Assembly (NCBI RefSeq): GCF_014642655.1
Contig: NZ_BMIR01000004.1
Span: 1 to 64,000, forward strand
Source of the DNA: Pullulanibacillus camelliae
Lineage (GTDB): Bacteria > Bacillota > Bacilli > Bacillales > Sporolactobacillaceae
DNA length: 64,000 nucleotides
Direction of reading: 5' to 3'
Shown here: piece by piece, positions 1-9,856 of the stretch
Layout: the number at the start of each line of letters is the position of its first letter
How positions within the stretch are numbered: the first letter of the stretch is position 1
Program-made: the position numbers and the translations under genes
Notes under the pieces: model-generated
Databases searched by the model: none
The model's input: only the letters and a program-made list of their open reading frames with translations
What the model was told of the DNA's origin: nothing

Positions 1-297
1 ATAGAGATGACATAGGTCATAAGCATAAAAAGGGTTTTATGGATTATCAATCCATCAAAATTACAACAAAATCAAAGTCGATTTCAATTCATCACGGATT
101 CAGGATTAACTAAAATCAACATTTTTTGCATCACAATTCGATAAAAACCTATGCTTTTTTCAGAAAGACGGGAGAAATGTTAGGTTTTTAGACACATTTT
201 TAAAAATTAAAGGCTTTCATCTTATAAGAATCAACTAAAATATTAACGTTATATACAAAAATGCCCCTTAATATATGGATTTAAATCTTTCCCCATT
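1..297. other. AT-rich intergenic start of window
   Basis: No gene, hairpin or recognisable promoter stands out in this AT-rich stretch. The minus-strand MFS fragment ends at 298, so this is its downstream region. Confidence 0.5.
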
Positions 298-1191
298 TTA
301 TTTTTCATGCTGTCGCATCCTTTTTATGAGGAAAAGTACACCCATTAAAGCCACACCACTGCTTGCAAGCAATATTCCTGTTAACCCTTTGATAGCAATG
401 GCAGATAGACTACCAAAAATGATTAAATCAAAAGCAGAATCAAGAACAGAAAGTAAGGATAGCGTTGTGGCTCTTATCGAGGAAGGGATAAGATCATTAC
501 TCCATTGTGAATATATAGGGTATCTCATAGCTTGTCCAATTCTTAAGAGAAAAAAAGCACCAAGGATGAGCCCAAGTGTTTGTTGAAATACTGCAGATAA
601 GAAAAGCCCCAGCACCGTTAGAAGCCCAGTCAGATGCATCACCCATTTCCTAGGAAAATGCAACGTCAGCCAGCCAACATATTTTGAAGCTAGATAGCCC
701 CCTATAGCTGCTAAGGCGTAAACAATCCCGATGAAAAACACCGGCAGCCCCGCATTTTTAAATAAGGGTTGATTAAATGCCTCGTAAACGGAATCAGCAG
801 GAATAAAAACCAGCGTATAATTCAAAAACAAAAAAAGAAGCTGTGGCGCCTTGCGAATGGCTTGAATCCCTGCCCCCACTTGTTTAAAAGGATTGTCATG
901 AAAGCTTCCTATGTAATTGGGACTTTTTATAAAGAAAATGAGCAGACACTCGAGAAGATGAAACGCAAGACCAAGGTAAATAAGAAAAATAAACTGTTGA
1001 TGATGTAAGTCCTTAGCGATATAAGAACCAAAAATGACAGCCATAAGCATAGCAATAAATCCGACAGACTGGATATTTCCCATCGCCTTATCCATCAAAT
1101 GATGCTTTTTTTCCTCTTTTAATGATTCATAAATCAAGGCTTCATCCGCCCCTGAAAAAAAGGTGGTTGAAAGCCCATTTAAAGCGTCCAA
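298..1191 (-). pseudogene. MFS transporter, 5'-truncated (missing the first helices)
   Basis: The 297-residue product has about eight to nine hydrophobic helices typical of the major facilitator superfamily. It opens with ALNGLSTTFFSGADEALIYES, which in this family normally lies roughly 90-100 residues in, after helix 3. The usual N-terminal helices and the helix 2-3 motif are absent. The only start is a TTG at 1191, with AGGAGAGG just upstream, and an in-frame TGA lies a few codons before it. It sits 18 bases downstream of the cidR-like gene on the same strand, so it may still be transcribed. I infer a deletion that fused a decayed transporter to the LysR gene. A functional short membrane protein is the less likely alternative. 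Confidence 0.65.
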
Positions 1192-1209
1192 AACCTCTCC
1201 TTTTTGATT

Positions 1210-2106
1210 TCAGTTCTCCCCCAATTCCTTCATCACCTGACGCGTATAGTGAAGCCATTCCCTTGCCGCAAAGGGCAAGTAGAAGTCCTTTCTCCACACA
1301 ACAGCTAGATGCCACGGGATCGTAGGCTTGACCAAGCGGATCACCTTTACTCGTTCGCGATCTAAGCCGGCGGTGATGGCCTCTGGTAATAGAGCAATGC
1401 CTAAACGACTCGCCACCATTTCACTGATAAAATCCCATTGTGAGCTTTCAGCAACAATCTGCGGATGAAACCCTTCACTTAGACAGGCTTTGATAATCCG
1501 TTCATGAAGCGCAAAATCCTCCCGGAACAAGATAAAAGGTTCATGAGCCAATTCAGCAAGGCTGACTTCAGTCCGCTCACTCAATGAGTGGGTGGTCGGT
1601 ACCACAAGTCTAATCTCTTCTTTCACAAAGGGAAAGGAATGAAACACCTCTTTTTTAAAGGGGAGAAGTACAACACCGATGTCTAATAATCCACCAGCGA
1701 CATCCTGCTCAATCTTTTTTGCTCCATCCTCCACAAGCTGAAGTGTGACACCTGGATACTTTTCTCGGAAACCACCGATCACTTGTGGAAAAAAACGCGC
1801 GCCGATCATCGGTGGCAAGCCAATGCGTACATGACCGGTTTTAAGGTTTCTTAAATCATCGAGAGCTGACGTCATATTTTGAAAGGCAGACGTAATCGCT
1901 TTGGCCTGCTCCAAGATCACTTTTCCAGCATCAGTCAATTGGATTTGCTTTCCGGTACGTTCCAGTAATGCGACTCCTAATTCTTCTTCAAGGTTTTTCA
2001 CCATTTTACTAATGGTTGGCTGCGTGACATAGAGATGCTGTGCAGCTTTTGTGAAGCTTTTCCAATTCGCAACTTCTATAAAATAGTGCAAGTGACGAAC
2101 ATCCAT
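1210..2106 (-). CDS. cidR: LysR-family regulator, CidR-like
   Basis: This 298-residue LysR-type regulator has an N-terminal winged HTH (about residues 1-60, with FTKAAQHLYVTQPTISKMVK) followed by a substrate-binding domain of normal length. It is divergent from cidA-cidB, the arrangement seen for CidR (B. subtilis YwbI), which activates the holin-like cidAB operon in response to overflow metabolites such as acetate. The assignment rests on context plus family; the effector is not visible in the sequence. The truncated MFS gene follows on the same strand. Confidence 0.8.
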   Translation of the reverse strand: MDVRHLHYFIEVANWKSFTKAAQHLYVTQPTISKMVKNLEEELGVALLERTGKQIQLTDAGKVILEQAKAITSAFQNMTSALDDLRNLKTGHVRIGLPPMIGARFFPQVIGGFREKYPGVTLQLVEDGAKKIEQDVAGGLLDIGVVLLPFKKEVFHSFPFVKEEIRLVVPTTHSLSERTEVSLAELAHEPFILFREDFALHERIIKACLSEGFHPQIVAESSQWDFISEMVASRLGIALLPEAITAGLDRERVKVIRLVKPTIPWHLAVVWRKDFYLPFAAREWLHYTRQVMKELGEN

Positions 2107-2215
2107 ATTTCACACCTTCTCATCTATAGATAAATGGAATACAATTCATTCTTAATATTCATTTTACCTATAAGACATCCTGTCATACAATAAATTTGTA
2201 AGGAGTGCATATCAC
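2107..2215. promoter_or_regulatory. Divergent cidR/cidA control region
   Basis: The 109-base gap between divergent cidR and cidA must carry both promoters. An imperfect dyad AATGGAAT-AC-AATTCATT near 2130-2150 is a plausible LysR-type binding site (inference). cidA has a clear GTAAGGAGTG ribosome-binding site. Confidence 0.45.
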
Positions 2216-2596
2216 ATGAGGATAAAAACCATCATCAAAGGGATCCTCCAGATCGCTTTTTTTATTTTTGTTTCTTTAATCATGAATGAAATAACACAGC
2301 TTTTTCATCTAAAAATTCCTGGGAGCATCTTGGGAATTATTCTTATTTTTATTTTACTTAAAACAAAGATCCTTCCACTAAAATGGGTGGATATTGGAGC
2401 AAACTGGATGCTTGCAGAGCTGTTGCTCTTCTTCATTCCATCAGCAGTCGGGATCATTCAATATAAAACATTGCTGTTCCAAAATGGCTTGCAGGTGATC
2501 ACGCTGGTTATCCTCAGCACTGGCTTGGTCATGGCCTGTGCAGGACGCGTTGCTGTCGCCATCGCCAAGAGAAGGGAGAGAAAAAGGGCATTATGA
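2216..2596 (+). CDS. cidA: CidA/LrgA family holin-like protein
   Basis: A 126-residue integral membrane protein with four predicted helices and the LrgA-family core, including IPGSILGIILIF and a helix carrying ELLLFFIPSAVGI. Family members are holin-like or act as transporters of pyruvate-type metabolites; they influence autolysis and overflow metabolism. The start is supported by AAGGAG nine bases upstream. The stop overlaps the next start (TTATGA), so cidA and cidB are translationally coupled. Confidence 0.88.
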   Translation: MRIKTIIKGILQIAFFIFVSLIMNEITQLFHLKIPGSILGIILIFILLKTKILPLKWVDIGANWMLAELLLFFIPSAVGIIQYKTLLFQNGLQVITLVILSTGLVMACAGRVAVAIAKRRERKRAL

Positions 2597-3261
2597 TTCT
2601 TGCTGCCTTATGCTTTATTTTAACGATTGCTATTTATTACGCGACAAAAGTGGTCTATCGCAAGTATACACGCGTCTATTTAACACCACTGCTCATCACC
2701 CCATTGGCCTTGGTCATCATCATTCTCCTCGGCCACGTTCCCTTCCATACCTATAATGCAGGGAGCAAATGGTTAAGTGCGATGTTACAGCCGGCTACTA
2801 TCGCTTTTGCTGTACCGCTCTATAAACACTTTGATGTCTTAAAAAAATACGCTGTCGAGATTCTTTTCGGTGTGATGAGTGGGGCGATGATGGGCATGCT
2901 ATCTTCAGCGCTTTTCGCCAAATGCCTTCATCTTAATGCTTCCTTATTAGATAGCATGATTCCGCGATCAGTCACGACTCCCATTGCCATGAATGTCTCC
3001 CAGCTTATCGGAGGGATTCCAACAATTACAGCTATCGTTGTCATTCTAACTGGGATTCTTGGCTCTATTATTGGTCCACTTGTCATTCGCTGGTTTCGAA
3101 TTGATAACGAAATCGCTCGTGGTGTATTGTTTGGCACTGGTGCCCATGGTGCCGGCACCTCAAAAGCCTTTGAGCTCAGCGCTGTCTCCGGCACCATCTC
3201 AAGTGTTTCAATGATTTTAGCAGCCCTTTTCACCTTATGTATTGCTCCGCTCGTCTTTTAA
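2593..3261 (+). CDS. cidB: CidB/LrgB family membrane protein
   Basis: A 222-residue polytopic protein of the LrgB family. Signature stretches are LLDSMIPRSVTTPIAM in the middle and GTGAHGAGTSKAFE near the C-terminus. It partners CidA; both are controlled by the divergent LysR gene in related bacilli. It overlaps cidA by four bases. An intrinsic terminator follows about 90 bases downstream. Confidence 0.9.
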   Translation: MILAALCFILTIAIYYATKVVYRKYTRVYLTPLLITPLALVIIILLGHVPFHTYNAGSKWLSAMLQPATIAFAVPLYKHFDVLKKYAVEILFGVMSGAMMGMLSSALFAKCLHLNASLLDSMIPRSVTTPIAMNVSQLIGGIPTITAIVVILTGILGSIIGPLVIRWFRIDNEIARGVLFGTGAHGAGTSKAFELSAVSGTISSVSMILAALFTLCIAPLVF

Positions 3262-3353
3262 GAGATCGCATAGCTTAAAGTTTGACTTCTCGCCAAGCTT
3301 TAACGGTAAAAGCCAAAGTTGCCCTTATAAGCTCTTCCTCATTCTGACATATA

Positions 3354-3403
3354 AAAAAGAGGATGTCCTCAAAGGCAGCTAGGCTTTGGGACATCCTCTT
3401 TTT
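3354..3403 (+). terminator. Intrinsic terminator after cidAB
   Basis: The arms AAAAAGAGGATGTCC and GGACATCCTCTTTTT form a 15-base-pair stem with an inner CAAAG/CTTTG pairing and a run of T at the end. The A-run on the other side makes it potentially bidirectional. Confidence 0.85.
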
Positions 3404-3888
3404 AAGAAATCATATAAGGTTGCGCGTAAATCTTGATTCGGAAACGTGCACCTTGGTTTCGTTCTCTTTTTGTTAAATTGAGCTGAGATTCGTCATTTTG
3501 ATGCTGGCTTTTGTTAAAATGGAGGGCTTTTTGTTGCGCCCGCACCCTGATTCGGAAGCATGCGTCACTACTCATTAGCTACATTCATATCAGATGGCAT
3601 CATATTGAAACACAAAAAAAGAACCAGTTTCCCAGTTCTTCTCTTTACATATGTATCAGCCGCTGATGTCGTCACGCCTGTGTTTCGAACCTGCTCTCGA
3701 CAGGTGGGTGTTCGCATGAAAGCGTTCATCGTCCTTACTTGAAGGCATGATGTCAGCTTTCAAATGTAAAACTCCCTTTTTACATGCATCGGTTGAAACA
3801 TCATAGCGCAACGGGCATTGCAGCTTCTGAATATATTATAACACATTCTATCGAGATTAATATAGTAAATTAATACCATTTACTTCGG
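3404..3888. other. Intergenic region with no gene
   Basis: About 480 bases without a convincing ORF. It holds two copies of a short word close to GATTCGGAARCRTGC (near 3436 and 3549) and a short hairpin AAGAAC...GTTCTT near 3620-3641. A plus-strand ORF here (3560-3742) lacks any family resemblance. Confidence 0.5.
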
Positions 3889-4119
3889 TCAATCTTCATC
3901 TTTTGCGTCCCAATCTTCCGGAATGGGCTCATGACTTTCTTCTTCAAGTTGCTTTTTATACTTTTCTACCTGTTCTAAATGACGATTAAACTGTTCCTTA
4001 TTGATTAAGTATTGCTGACCATCATGAACAGCACGTATGCGTTGCTGCTGAATGAGTGATTCAATATACGAAACCGGGAGTGATAAATACTCAGCTGTTT
4101 CATTCACGGTTAAATACAT
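3889..4119 (-). CDS. Excisionase-type small HTH protein
   Basis: A 76-residue protein. Residues 1-50 match the MerR-like helix-turn-helix of excisionase/helix_17 proteins (LTVNETAEYLSLPVSYIESL followed by IRAVHDGQQYLINKEQF). The tail is acidic (PEDWDAKDED). It lies 20 bases after the symporter gene on the same strand and is probably cotranscribed. A role as a regulator of that gene is possible but not shown. No integrase or attachment site is nearby, so a phage excisionase role is unlikely. Confidence 0.7.
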   Translation of the reverse strand: MYLTVNETAEYLSLPVSYIESLIQQQRIRAVHDGQQYLINKEQFNRHLEQVEKYKKQLEEESHEPIPEDWDAKDED

Positions 4120-4139
4120 GGATTTTCCTCCTACTTACA

Positions 4140-5093
4140 TTAAGATACCTGACGATTCTCACTTGTTTTAATCGCATAAAATTTATTGAGAAACACACCA
4201 TATAATGAGGCTAGAACTTGCTGAAAGAGCATGCCAATGACTACAGGAGCGGGAAAATAGGACACAGCCAAAACGGCCCCTGCGCTAATATTGCGCATCC
4301 CACCCGTGTAGGTAATAGCGATGACCGACGATTGCGAGCGTCGCAACAGTCTACCAATAATAAAGGCAAACAGATATCCCGAAAAAGCAAGAATAAACAC
4401 AATCCCAGCAATGCTCAAAAGCTTGAGACTAAAATGCTTCAAATAAGGAGCAACAACCGCACCGTTAAGCATGACAACAAGACCAAGGCCGAGTTTCGAG
4501 AACGGTCCTAAACGCGGGCTCAAGACTCTTTTAACCTTTCCATGGGTTAAATGATTGCAGGTCATCGCAATCAAAGATGGAATAACGATCATTTGCAGCA
4601 ATCCCAACATAAGACTTACACTATTAATTTTCACTGTTTCCCCTATGAGCCAGTGCAACGAATAGGGAACTATTAGTGGTGATAATAAAGTATCAATTAA
4701 TATGATTGACAAGGTTAGTGTGGCATGCCCTTTATACATCGATACCCAGATGAAGCTTGTAATGCCTGTAGGAATCACCATGCCCAAAATAAGCCCTGTC
4801 AGCGTATAGGCATCCCCACTAAACACTGTATGACCAACACCCCATGTCCATAGGGGCATAAGTATATGTAAAATAAACAACGTGATGAAAACGGGAAACG
4901 GATGCATGACAGCTTCCTTCAAGGATTTAAAATTAGAGCTGAGACTGCCTGTAAATGTCATAAAGGCAAAGATCCACGGAATTAAAAAAGAAAATTCTTT
5001 GAGATACGAAGCACCTATTACCCCAACGACAACCCCGGTTGGAGTAATGAGGGGCATCCATTTTTCGAGTTGCTTATTGATACTCTGTAGCAC
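4140..5093 (-). CDS. Bile acid:sodium symporter (BASS) family transporter
   Basis: A 317-residue protein with about nine to ten transmembrane helices. The late motif TYTGGMRNISAGAVLA is the BASS-family signature around the second crossover helix. It resembles B. subtilis YocS. Bacterial members carry organic anions with Na+, and some transport pantoate or keto acids; the substrate here is unknown. It is probably the first gene of a two-gene unit with the small HTH protein. Confidence 0.78.
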   Translation of the reverse strand: MLQSINKQLEKWMPLITPTGVVVGVIGASYLKEFSFLIPWIFAFMTFTGSLSSNFKSLKEAVMHPFPVFITLFILHILMPLWTWGVGHTVFSGDAYTLTGLILGMVIPTGITSFIWVSMYKGHATLTLSIILIDTLLSPLIVPYSLHWLIGETVKINSVSLMLGLLQMIVIPSLIAMTCNHLTHGKVKRVLSPRLGPFSKLGLGLVVMLNGAVVAPYLKHFSLKLLSIAGIVFILAFSGYLFAFIIGRLLRRSQSSVIAITYTGGMRNISAGAVLAVSYFPAPVVIGMLFQQVLASLYGVFLNKFYAIKTSENRQVS

Positions 5094-5258
5094 CGCACCT
5101 CTCTCCTCACCGATGAGATGACTTTCTGAACTTTATTATACGCTTAACCTTTTATAAAGAAAATGTCAGAAACCATGACGGATAGACATTCGCCTTAAAT
5201 GAAACCCAATCCCAATTTCAACGTATAAACATGTAGAAATAAAAAGGAGCGATGAATC

Positions 5259-5462
5259 ATGAATGACAAAAGCTGTATCAAATGTGGAAGTACAGACGCC
5301 GGGACAAAGGAAGTAGCCATGACAGGAACTGGGCTGTCTAAAATGTTTGATATCCAAAACAATCAGTTTGTTGTTGTGTATTGCAAAAACTGTGGGTACT
5401 CCGAGTTCTATAACAAAAAAGCCTCTATGGGCTCCAATATCTTAGACTTATTCTTCGGATAA
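5259..5462 (+). CDS. Zinc-ribbon nucleic-acid-binding protein
   Basis: A 67-residue protein with two CxxC knuckles: CIKCG near the start and CKNCGYSEFY at about residues 46-55. This is the zinc-ribbon layout of small bacillal nucleic-acid-binding proteins. AAAAAGGAGCG precedes the ATG. It stands alone and is followed by a strong terminator. The function is not known. Confidence 0.75.
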   Translation: MNDKSCIKCGSTDAGTKEVAMTGTGLSKMFDIQNNQFVVVYCKNCGYSEFYNKKASMGSNILDLFFG

Positions 5463-5514
5463 ATAAGAAATGACTCAATGCTTTTCCTTTCTTTCCTGAA
5501 GCCTTATGTTTTAC

Positions 5515-5558
5515 GAACGAAGACAGAGGATTGGTGTAAAAATCCCCTGTCTTCGTTC
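5515..5558 (+). terminator. Terminator after the zinc-ribbon gene
   Basis: GAACGAAGACAG...CTGTCTTCGTTC is a perfect 12-base-pair stem, extended by GGATT/AATCC inside. The T-run afterwards is weak, so termination may be partly Rho-independent or bidirectional. Confidence 0.7.
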
Positions 5559-5674
5559 ACACCAACGTCCCCCTATCTTTCACTTTTGCAGCTGCTTGAC
5601 TTGTCCCCCTCTCTCCTCCTTTATAGTCACATGGTTAAACTAGGCCTTTTTATCCTTTCTTCTGAATATATGCT

Positions 5675-5721
5675 TGCGGATATAAGCGTACATGGTAAAA
5701 TAATATATCTATGCATCCGCA
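5675..5721 (+). promoter_or_regulatory. Leader hairpin upstream of queT (possible regulatory RNA)
   Basis: TGCGGAT at 5675 pairs with ATCCGCA ending at 5721, forming a long-loop hairpin 33 bases before the queT start. PreQ1 riboswitches often precede queT, but the preQ1-I and preQ1-II consensus words are not seen here. This stays a candidate only. Confidence 0.3.
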
Positions 5722-5753
5722 TGACAATCTAGTCAATGCTAAGGAGAGAGAAA

Positions 5754-6239
5754 ATGAACATCAAAACCTTAGTCGCAAATGGCCTGCTTGCAGCCTTATA
5801 TATCGCTATTACCATGCTCATTCAGCCGATCAGTTTTACCAATATCCAATTACGAATTCCAGAGATGCTTAATCATCTCGTTGTCTTTAACAAAAAGTAC
5901 ATATACGGCATTGTTTTAGGTGTTTTTTTAGCCAATCTCTTTTTTTCACCTATTGCGCCCTACGATCTAACCTTTGGAGTCGGTCAATCCATCCTTTCGT
6001 TACTCATAACGATAATGATTTCTAAATACATCAAAGGAGTCAGGTTAAGGATGATCATGAATACAGCTGTTTTTACAGTAACCATGTTCCTTATTGCTAT
6101 CGAGCTTCACCTCGCCTATCATCTCCCCTTCTTTTTTACATGGTTGACCACCGCGATTGGAGAATGCATTGTTATGGCTGTTGGAGCGCCTATCATGTCC
6201 ATCATCGATAAACGGATTCATTTCAAAACACTCATTTAA
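5754..6239 (+). CDS. queT: QueT family queuosine-precursor transporter
   Basis: A 161-residue membrane protein of the QueT family (ECF-type substrate-binding component). Typical features are NIQLRIPEMLNHLVVF near residues 30-45 and an APYDLTFGVGQSILS stretch. It imports preQ0/preQ1-type precursors for tRNA queuosine. The ATG at 5754 is chosen over one at 5736 because AAGGAGAG lies seven bases before it. No queuosine enzyme genes are adjacent, consistent with a salvage-only role (inference). Confidence 0.82.
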   Translation: MNIKTLVANGLLAALYIAITMLIQPISFTNIQLRIPEMLNHLVVFNKKYIYGIVLGVFLANLFFSPIAPYDLTFGVGQSILSLLITIMISKYIKGVRLRMIMNTAVFTVTMFLIAIELHLAYHLPFFFTWLTTAIGECIVMAVGAPIMSIIDKRIHFKTLI

Positions 6240-6447
6240 ACCCAAAGCTAGCATAATCTGTGGGTCAGGGGTCATACCCATGGCCTGCGAACGTTTTGGA
6301 GCAGAAAACCATGCGGTCGGTGATGACCTTCCCTAAAGAAGAATCTGCCTGCCATGGTCAAGCTTTAGACCGAGCGAGCAGTTTTCTTCATTTTTTCGTA
6401 CTCTATTTCAAGATTGCTGGTTAGCCTTTTGACCTTTAAACAGCTGT

Positions 6448-7593
6448 TTAAAGAAAGGTACTTACTTGATTATTACGGCTGAATTTATAGGCAGCGATTA
6501 AAAAGAAAGCTAAGGCAAAAGCGAGTAATATCAAAACATTTAAATAGAGTCCTGTAAAATGCTGCCCCTCTTGGAGCTTATTGATCGTATCCAGAAGCCA
6601 GCTTTGCGGCAAGAAGTGGGCGATTTTCTTAATGGTTTCAGGCATGACATCAATTGGAAAGAAGCAACCTGACAACATACTTGTCGGGGCCACAATAAGA
6701 TTTTCAATTGCCCCCATGGAGCTCGTACTGCTCGCAAAGGCTACAACTGCTAATGATAGGCCAATGGCAATCAAGGCAAACAGAAGCAATGTCACAAATA
6801 TCTCCCAATAAGGCACGCTGACATGAATGTGAAAAACGTTTGTCATGACAACGATAACAATGATGATTTGTAGAATCATGACACAAAGGTTAGTCAGTAT
6901 GTTCGCCAAGACATATTTTCGAGAATTAATAGGTGTCGAGAGCAATCGAAAATACGTGCGTCCTTCCTTCTCTCTCGTGATCATTCCTGATAAATTAATG
7001 GCTGAATACAGCATAAACATCATGAGGTAACCAATGGTTTGATAAGTCATTTCTTTATTTTTTGATGTGTCCTTAAGGGTGCCTGTCTTCACTTTAAAGT
7101 GAGACTGCTGATAGGTTTTATACAACTGATTATACGTATCTATATGCCCATTCGCGACTTTACTAAAGGAAGCAATGTTCTCCAGATAATTATTTAAATA
7201 GGACTTAACAAAACCTGTCACCGTTGCCCCTTTGATTGAAGCGATCTGAATGTGATCGGGGATGCCACTTTCAACACTTTTCGTGAACCCCTTATCGAAA
7301 GTAATCACACAATCAAGCGTGCCCTCGGCCACCTCATCCTTTGCTGTCCTGGGAGAAACCGTTTTTGTGTCGACATGGCTGAGCCCGTTAATAAATTTAA
7401 TCGTATCCGTCGTGATACGGCTTGAATCATGATTGACAATACCGACATGAAGGTTTGTTGTTCCAGTACCACCGTACATGAGAAGAGAGATAATGATACC
7501 CACAATGGGCAAACCAAGTGTTAACAAAACGCTTTTTTTACTCTTAAAAAGGATTCTTAACATATTTTGGACAAGCCAGAGTACATCCTTCAT
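6448..7593 (-). CDS. lnrN: ABC-2 type permease, LnrN-like
   Basis: A 381-residue permease: an N-terminal helix, a large extracytoplasmic segment (about residues 40-180), then five to six helices, as in ABC-2 exporters of the drug/linearmycin type. It is the last of three genes (ATPase-permease-permease). Its start directly follows the preceding stop, so translation is coupled. In B. subtilis the matching LnrLMN transporter gives resistance to linearmycins and amphotericin. Orthology is inferred from gene order with the NarL-type two-component system. Confidence 0.75.
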   Translation of the reverse strand: MKDVLWLVQNMLRILFKSKKSVLLTLGLPIVGIIISLLMYGGTGTTNLHVGIVNHDSSRITTDTIKFINGLSHVDTKTVSPRTAKDEVAEGTLDCVITFDKGFTKSVESGIPDHIQIASIKGATVTGFVKSYLNNYLENIASFSKVANGHIDTYNQLYKTYQQSHFKVKTGTLKDTSKNKEMTYQTIGYLMMFMLYSAINLSGMITREKEGRTYFRLLSTPINSRKYVLANILTNLCVMILQIIIVIVVMTNVFHIHVSVPYWEIFVTLLLFALIAIGLSLAVVAFASSTSSMGAIENLIVAPTSMLSGCFFPIDVMPETIKKIAHFLPQSWLLDTINKLQEGQHFTGLYLNVLILLAFALAFFLIAAYKFSRNNQVSTFL

Positions 7594-8715
7594 TTACAAT
7601 CCCTCCCGTCGTTGTAATGCACCAATAGTAATCAATAGAAAGAGCACTGCTATTCCTACATTTAATAGCGCCGTATGCCAAGCAGGCGTGAATTCATTGG
7701 CATAAATTGCCTTTGTCAAAGCTGTATTTGCCCAATTAAGAGGGGAAAGCTGAATGGCTTTTGCCAATAGGCCGCCTGCGTCATCTATCTGAAAATAGGA
7801 ACCACCAAAGAAGGCCGCTGACTGAACAATGACCATGACAACCATTCGGGCTGCCCCTTCCGTTTTCATGATGTAACTCACCCCTAAACCAAAGCTGATG
7901 GCTAAAAAGATTTCGGTGAGCAGCACGAGAAAGACGACGCCCAAATGATTTCCCCAATTGGCTTTAAACATAAACTTACTAAAAAAAACAACGACGAGCG
8001 TACAGAGCGTACTTGTGACCATCGCCCCTAATATTTTCCCAATAAAAATCTCCATCTTAGTCACTGGCGCTGCAACCAATCGAGCGGCAGTGCCTCTCTT
8101 CCGTTCCCCACGAATTAAATAGATTGCAGACAAGGCACCAAATAAAGCGATCATTGTTGTCATCGTAATCGCGTAGTAATCCATTGCCCCAGGCTGCTTC
8201 ACAGAATTCAATGTGGTTTCTTTGACACTATTGCCTTGACCCGAGCTTTTGAGCACCTGTTCAACTTGATTAGGCGCAATCGTATATACCGTTTTGGCAA
8301 CATTATATTTATCCGCAAAGGCTGACAGCATCCCTTCAATAATGCTCCCCTGAATACTATTGGTGTCATTTTCATAGAGTTTCATTCCACCATTTGTTAT
8401 CTCTACATAACCATCGGCTTTATTTTCCTGAACAGCCTTTTTACCAGCTGAATTACTGGTAGCTTTTTCAAACTGGACATTGTCATCGGCGACAGCCTTA
8501 GCAAAGGCCTGAAACGATTGATCGAGCTGCCCATTGGCTGATGGTTGATATAACACATGAACTGTATCAATCTTTGGTGTTGAATCAAAGGCATTAGAAA
8601 GTGCTGCGCCGAGAATAAGCATGAGAACAATCGGGAAAGCCAAGAGAAGTATAAACGTTTTAATATCACGAAAATCACTTTTGATTTCCTTTAAAGCGAT
8701 TGAGATAATGTTCAT
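7594..8715 (-). CDS. lnrM: ABC-2 type permease, LnrM-like
   Basis: A 373-residue permease with the same plan as its neighbour: one helix, an extracytoplasmic domain of about 150 residues, then a C-terminal helix bundle including ERKRGTAARLVAAPVTKMEIF at the coupling region. A very strong AGGAGGTGG site precedes the ATG. The two permeases would form a heterodimer energised by the upstream ATPase. Confidence 0.78.
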   Translation of the reverse strand: MNIISIALKEIKSDFRDIKTFILLLAFPIVLMLILGAALSNAFDSTPKIDTVHVLYQPSANGQLDQSFQAFAKAVADDNVQFEKATSNSAGKKAVQENKADGYVEITNGGMKLYENDTNSIQGSIIEGMLSAFADKYNVAKTVYTIAPNQVEQVLKSSGQGNSVKETTLNSVKQPGAMDYYAITMTTMIALFGALSAIYLIRGERKRGTAARLVAAPVTKMEIFIGKILGAMVTSTLCTLVVVFFSKFMFKANWGNHLGVVFLVLLTEIFLAISFGLGVSYIMKTEGAARMVVMVIVQSAAFFGGSYFQIDDAGGLLAKAIQLSPLNWANTALTKAIYANEFTPAWHTALLNVGIAVLFLLITIGALQRREGL

Positions 8716-8734
8716 AATGCCACCTCCTTTTTAA

Positions 8735-9670
8735 TTAGTCTCGTAAGGTCCGCCCCGTTAGAGTGAGAAAAACCGTATCCAAATTAGGTGCTTGTTCATC
8801 AATCGAACGAATTTCGATGCCTGAGTTAATAAAATATTGAATAATGCGATTCAGGTTATTCACGTCTGCCCGTGAATTGATTTTAACAACGTCCTCATCA
8901 ACCTGAACTTCATTCACCCCATTAATCGCTTTTAATGTTGAAATGTTTAGGGACTCCGGTGAATGAACACCAATCCAAATGTCCTTGGTATCCGTGATAA
9001 TTGCTTTAAGTTGCTCCTTCGTACCCTCAGCAATGATTTTTCCATGGTCAATAATCGCAATCCGTGAGCAGATTTCTTCAACTTCCTCCATATAATGGCT
9101 CGTATAAATAATTGTACAGCCCATCTCATTCAGCTTATGGACCGAGTTGAGGATATAATTTCTGGATTGTGGATCAATTCCCACTGTTGGTTCATCCATA
9201 ATAATTAATTTAGGACGATGGGCAATGGCGCAGGCAATATTGAGTCGACGCTTCATGCCTCCAGAAAAATTCTTTGGATAGTCCTTCGCTCGACTTGTCA
9301 GACCGACAAATTGCAGAGCTTCATCCACACGATTCTTTAATTCAGAACCACGCAAGCCATATAAGCCTGCAAAAAACTGAACATTTTCGTGGGCGGTCAA
9401 ATCCTCGTAAATCGCAATGTCCTGTGGGACCATGCCGATATTGCTTTTAGCAAACTTCTTATTCTTATTGATCTCTTTATCTAACAGCTTGATGTCCCCT
9501 TTTGACTGTCGAAGCAAGCCAGAAATCATATTGATTGTCGTGCTTTTCCCCGCACCATTCGTGCCAAGAAAGCCAAAGATTTCTCCTTCTTCTATTGCCA
9601 AGGACACATTATCCACAGCGACAAAATCGCCAAATCTTCTTGTTAGATTTTTTAATTCTAAAACCTTCAT
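8735..9670 (-). CDS. lnrL: ABC transporter ATPase, LnrL-like
   Basis: A 311-residue ATPase with Walker [10 protein letters not shown], signature [12 protein letters not shown], Walker B LIIMDEPT and a switch His in [10 protein letters not shown]-terminal extension (about residues 225-311) is typical of drug and linearmycin exporters. The ATG at 9670 is preferred over a GTG at 9685 because GGTGAGG lies nine bases upstream and MKVLELKNL is the usual family start. It heads the lnrLMN-like unit. Confidence 0.83.
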   Translation of the reverse strand: MKVLELKNLTRRFGDFVAVDNVSLAIEEGEIFGFLGTNGAGKSTTINMISGLLRQSKGDIKLLDKEINKNKKFAKSNIGMVPQDIAIYEDLTAHENVQFFAGLYGLRGSELKNRVDEALQFVGLTSRAKDYPKNFSGGMKRRLNIACAIAHRPKLIIMDEPTVGIDPQSRNYILNSVHKLNEMGCTIIYTSHYMEEVEEICSRIAIIDHGKIIAEGTKEQLKAIITDTKDIWIGVHSPESLNISTLKAINGVNEVQVDEDVVKINSRADVNNLNRIIQYFINSGIEIRSIDEQAPNLDTVFLTLTGRTLRD

Positions 9671-9781
9671 AATGCTGCACCTCACCCTATCTCATCTTAG
9701 TTTTTATTGCCATCCATTTTTTACTTAGCTCAATTGATCATTGTGTTATATAGTGTTTATCTCTGCTGCTAGTATAAAACG

Positions 9782-9820
9782 AAAGGATGAGCTTACGTCA
9801 GTGCATAAGTTCATCCTTTT
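9782..9820 (-). terminator. Terminator between the two-component genes and the ABC genes
   Basis: On the minus strand AAAAGGATGAACTTA pairs with TAAGCTCATCCTTT, followed by CGTTTTA. It separates the regulator pair from the transporter genes, implying that the ABC genes have their own promoter in 9671-9780. Confidence 0.7.
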
Positions 9821-9856
9821 GATATGAAAATATTCACTTTTTCACTATGAGAAATC

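Noticed and set aside
3889-4119. Phage or integrative-element excisionase
   Set aside because: The HTH fits the family, but no integrase, attachment repeats or phage genes lie nearby. It is better read as a small regulator cotranscribed with the symporter.
5640-5753. PreQ1 riboswitch before queT
   Set aside because: The consensus words of preQ1-I and preQ1-II are not present; only a long-loop hairpin is seen, so it is listed as a weak candidate.
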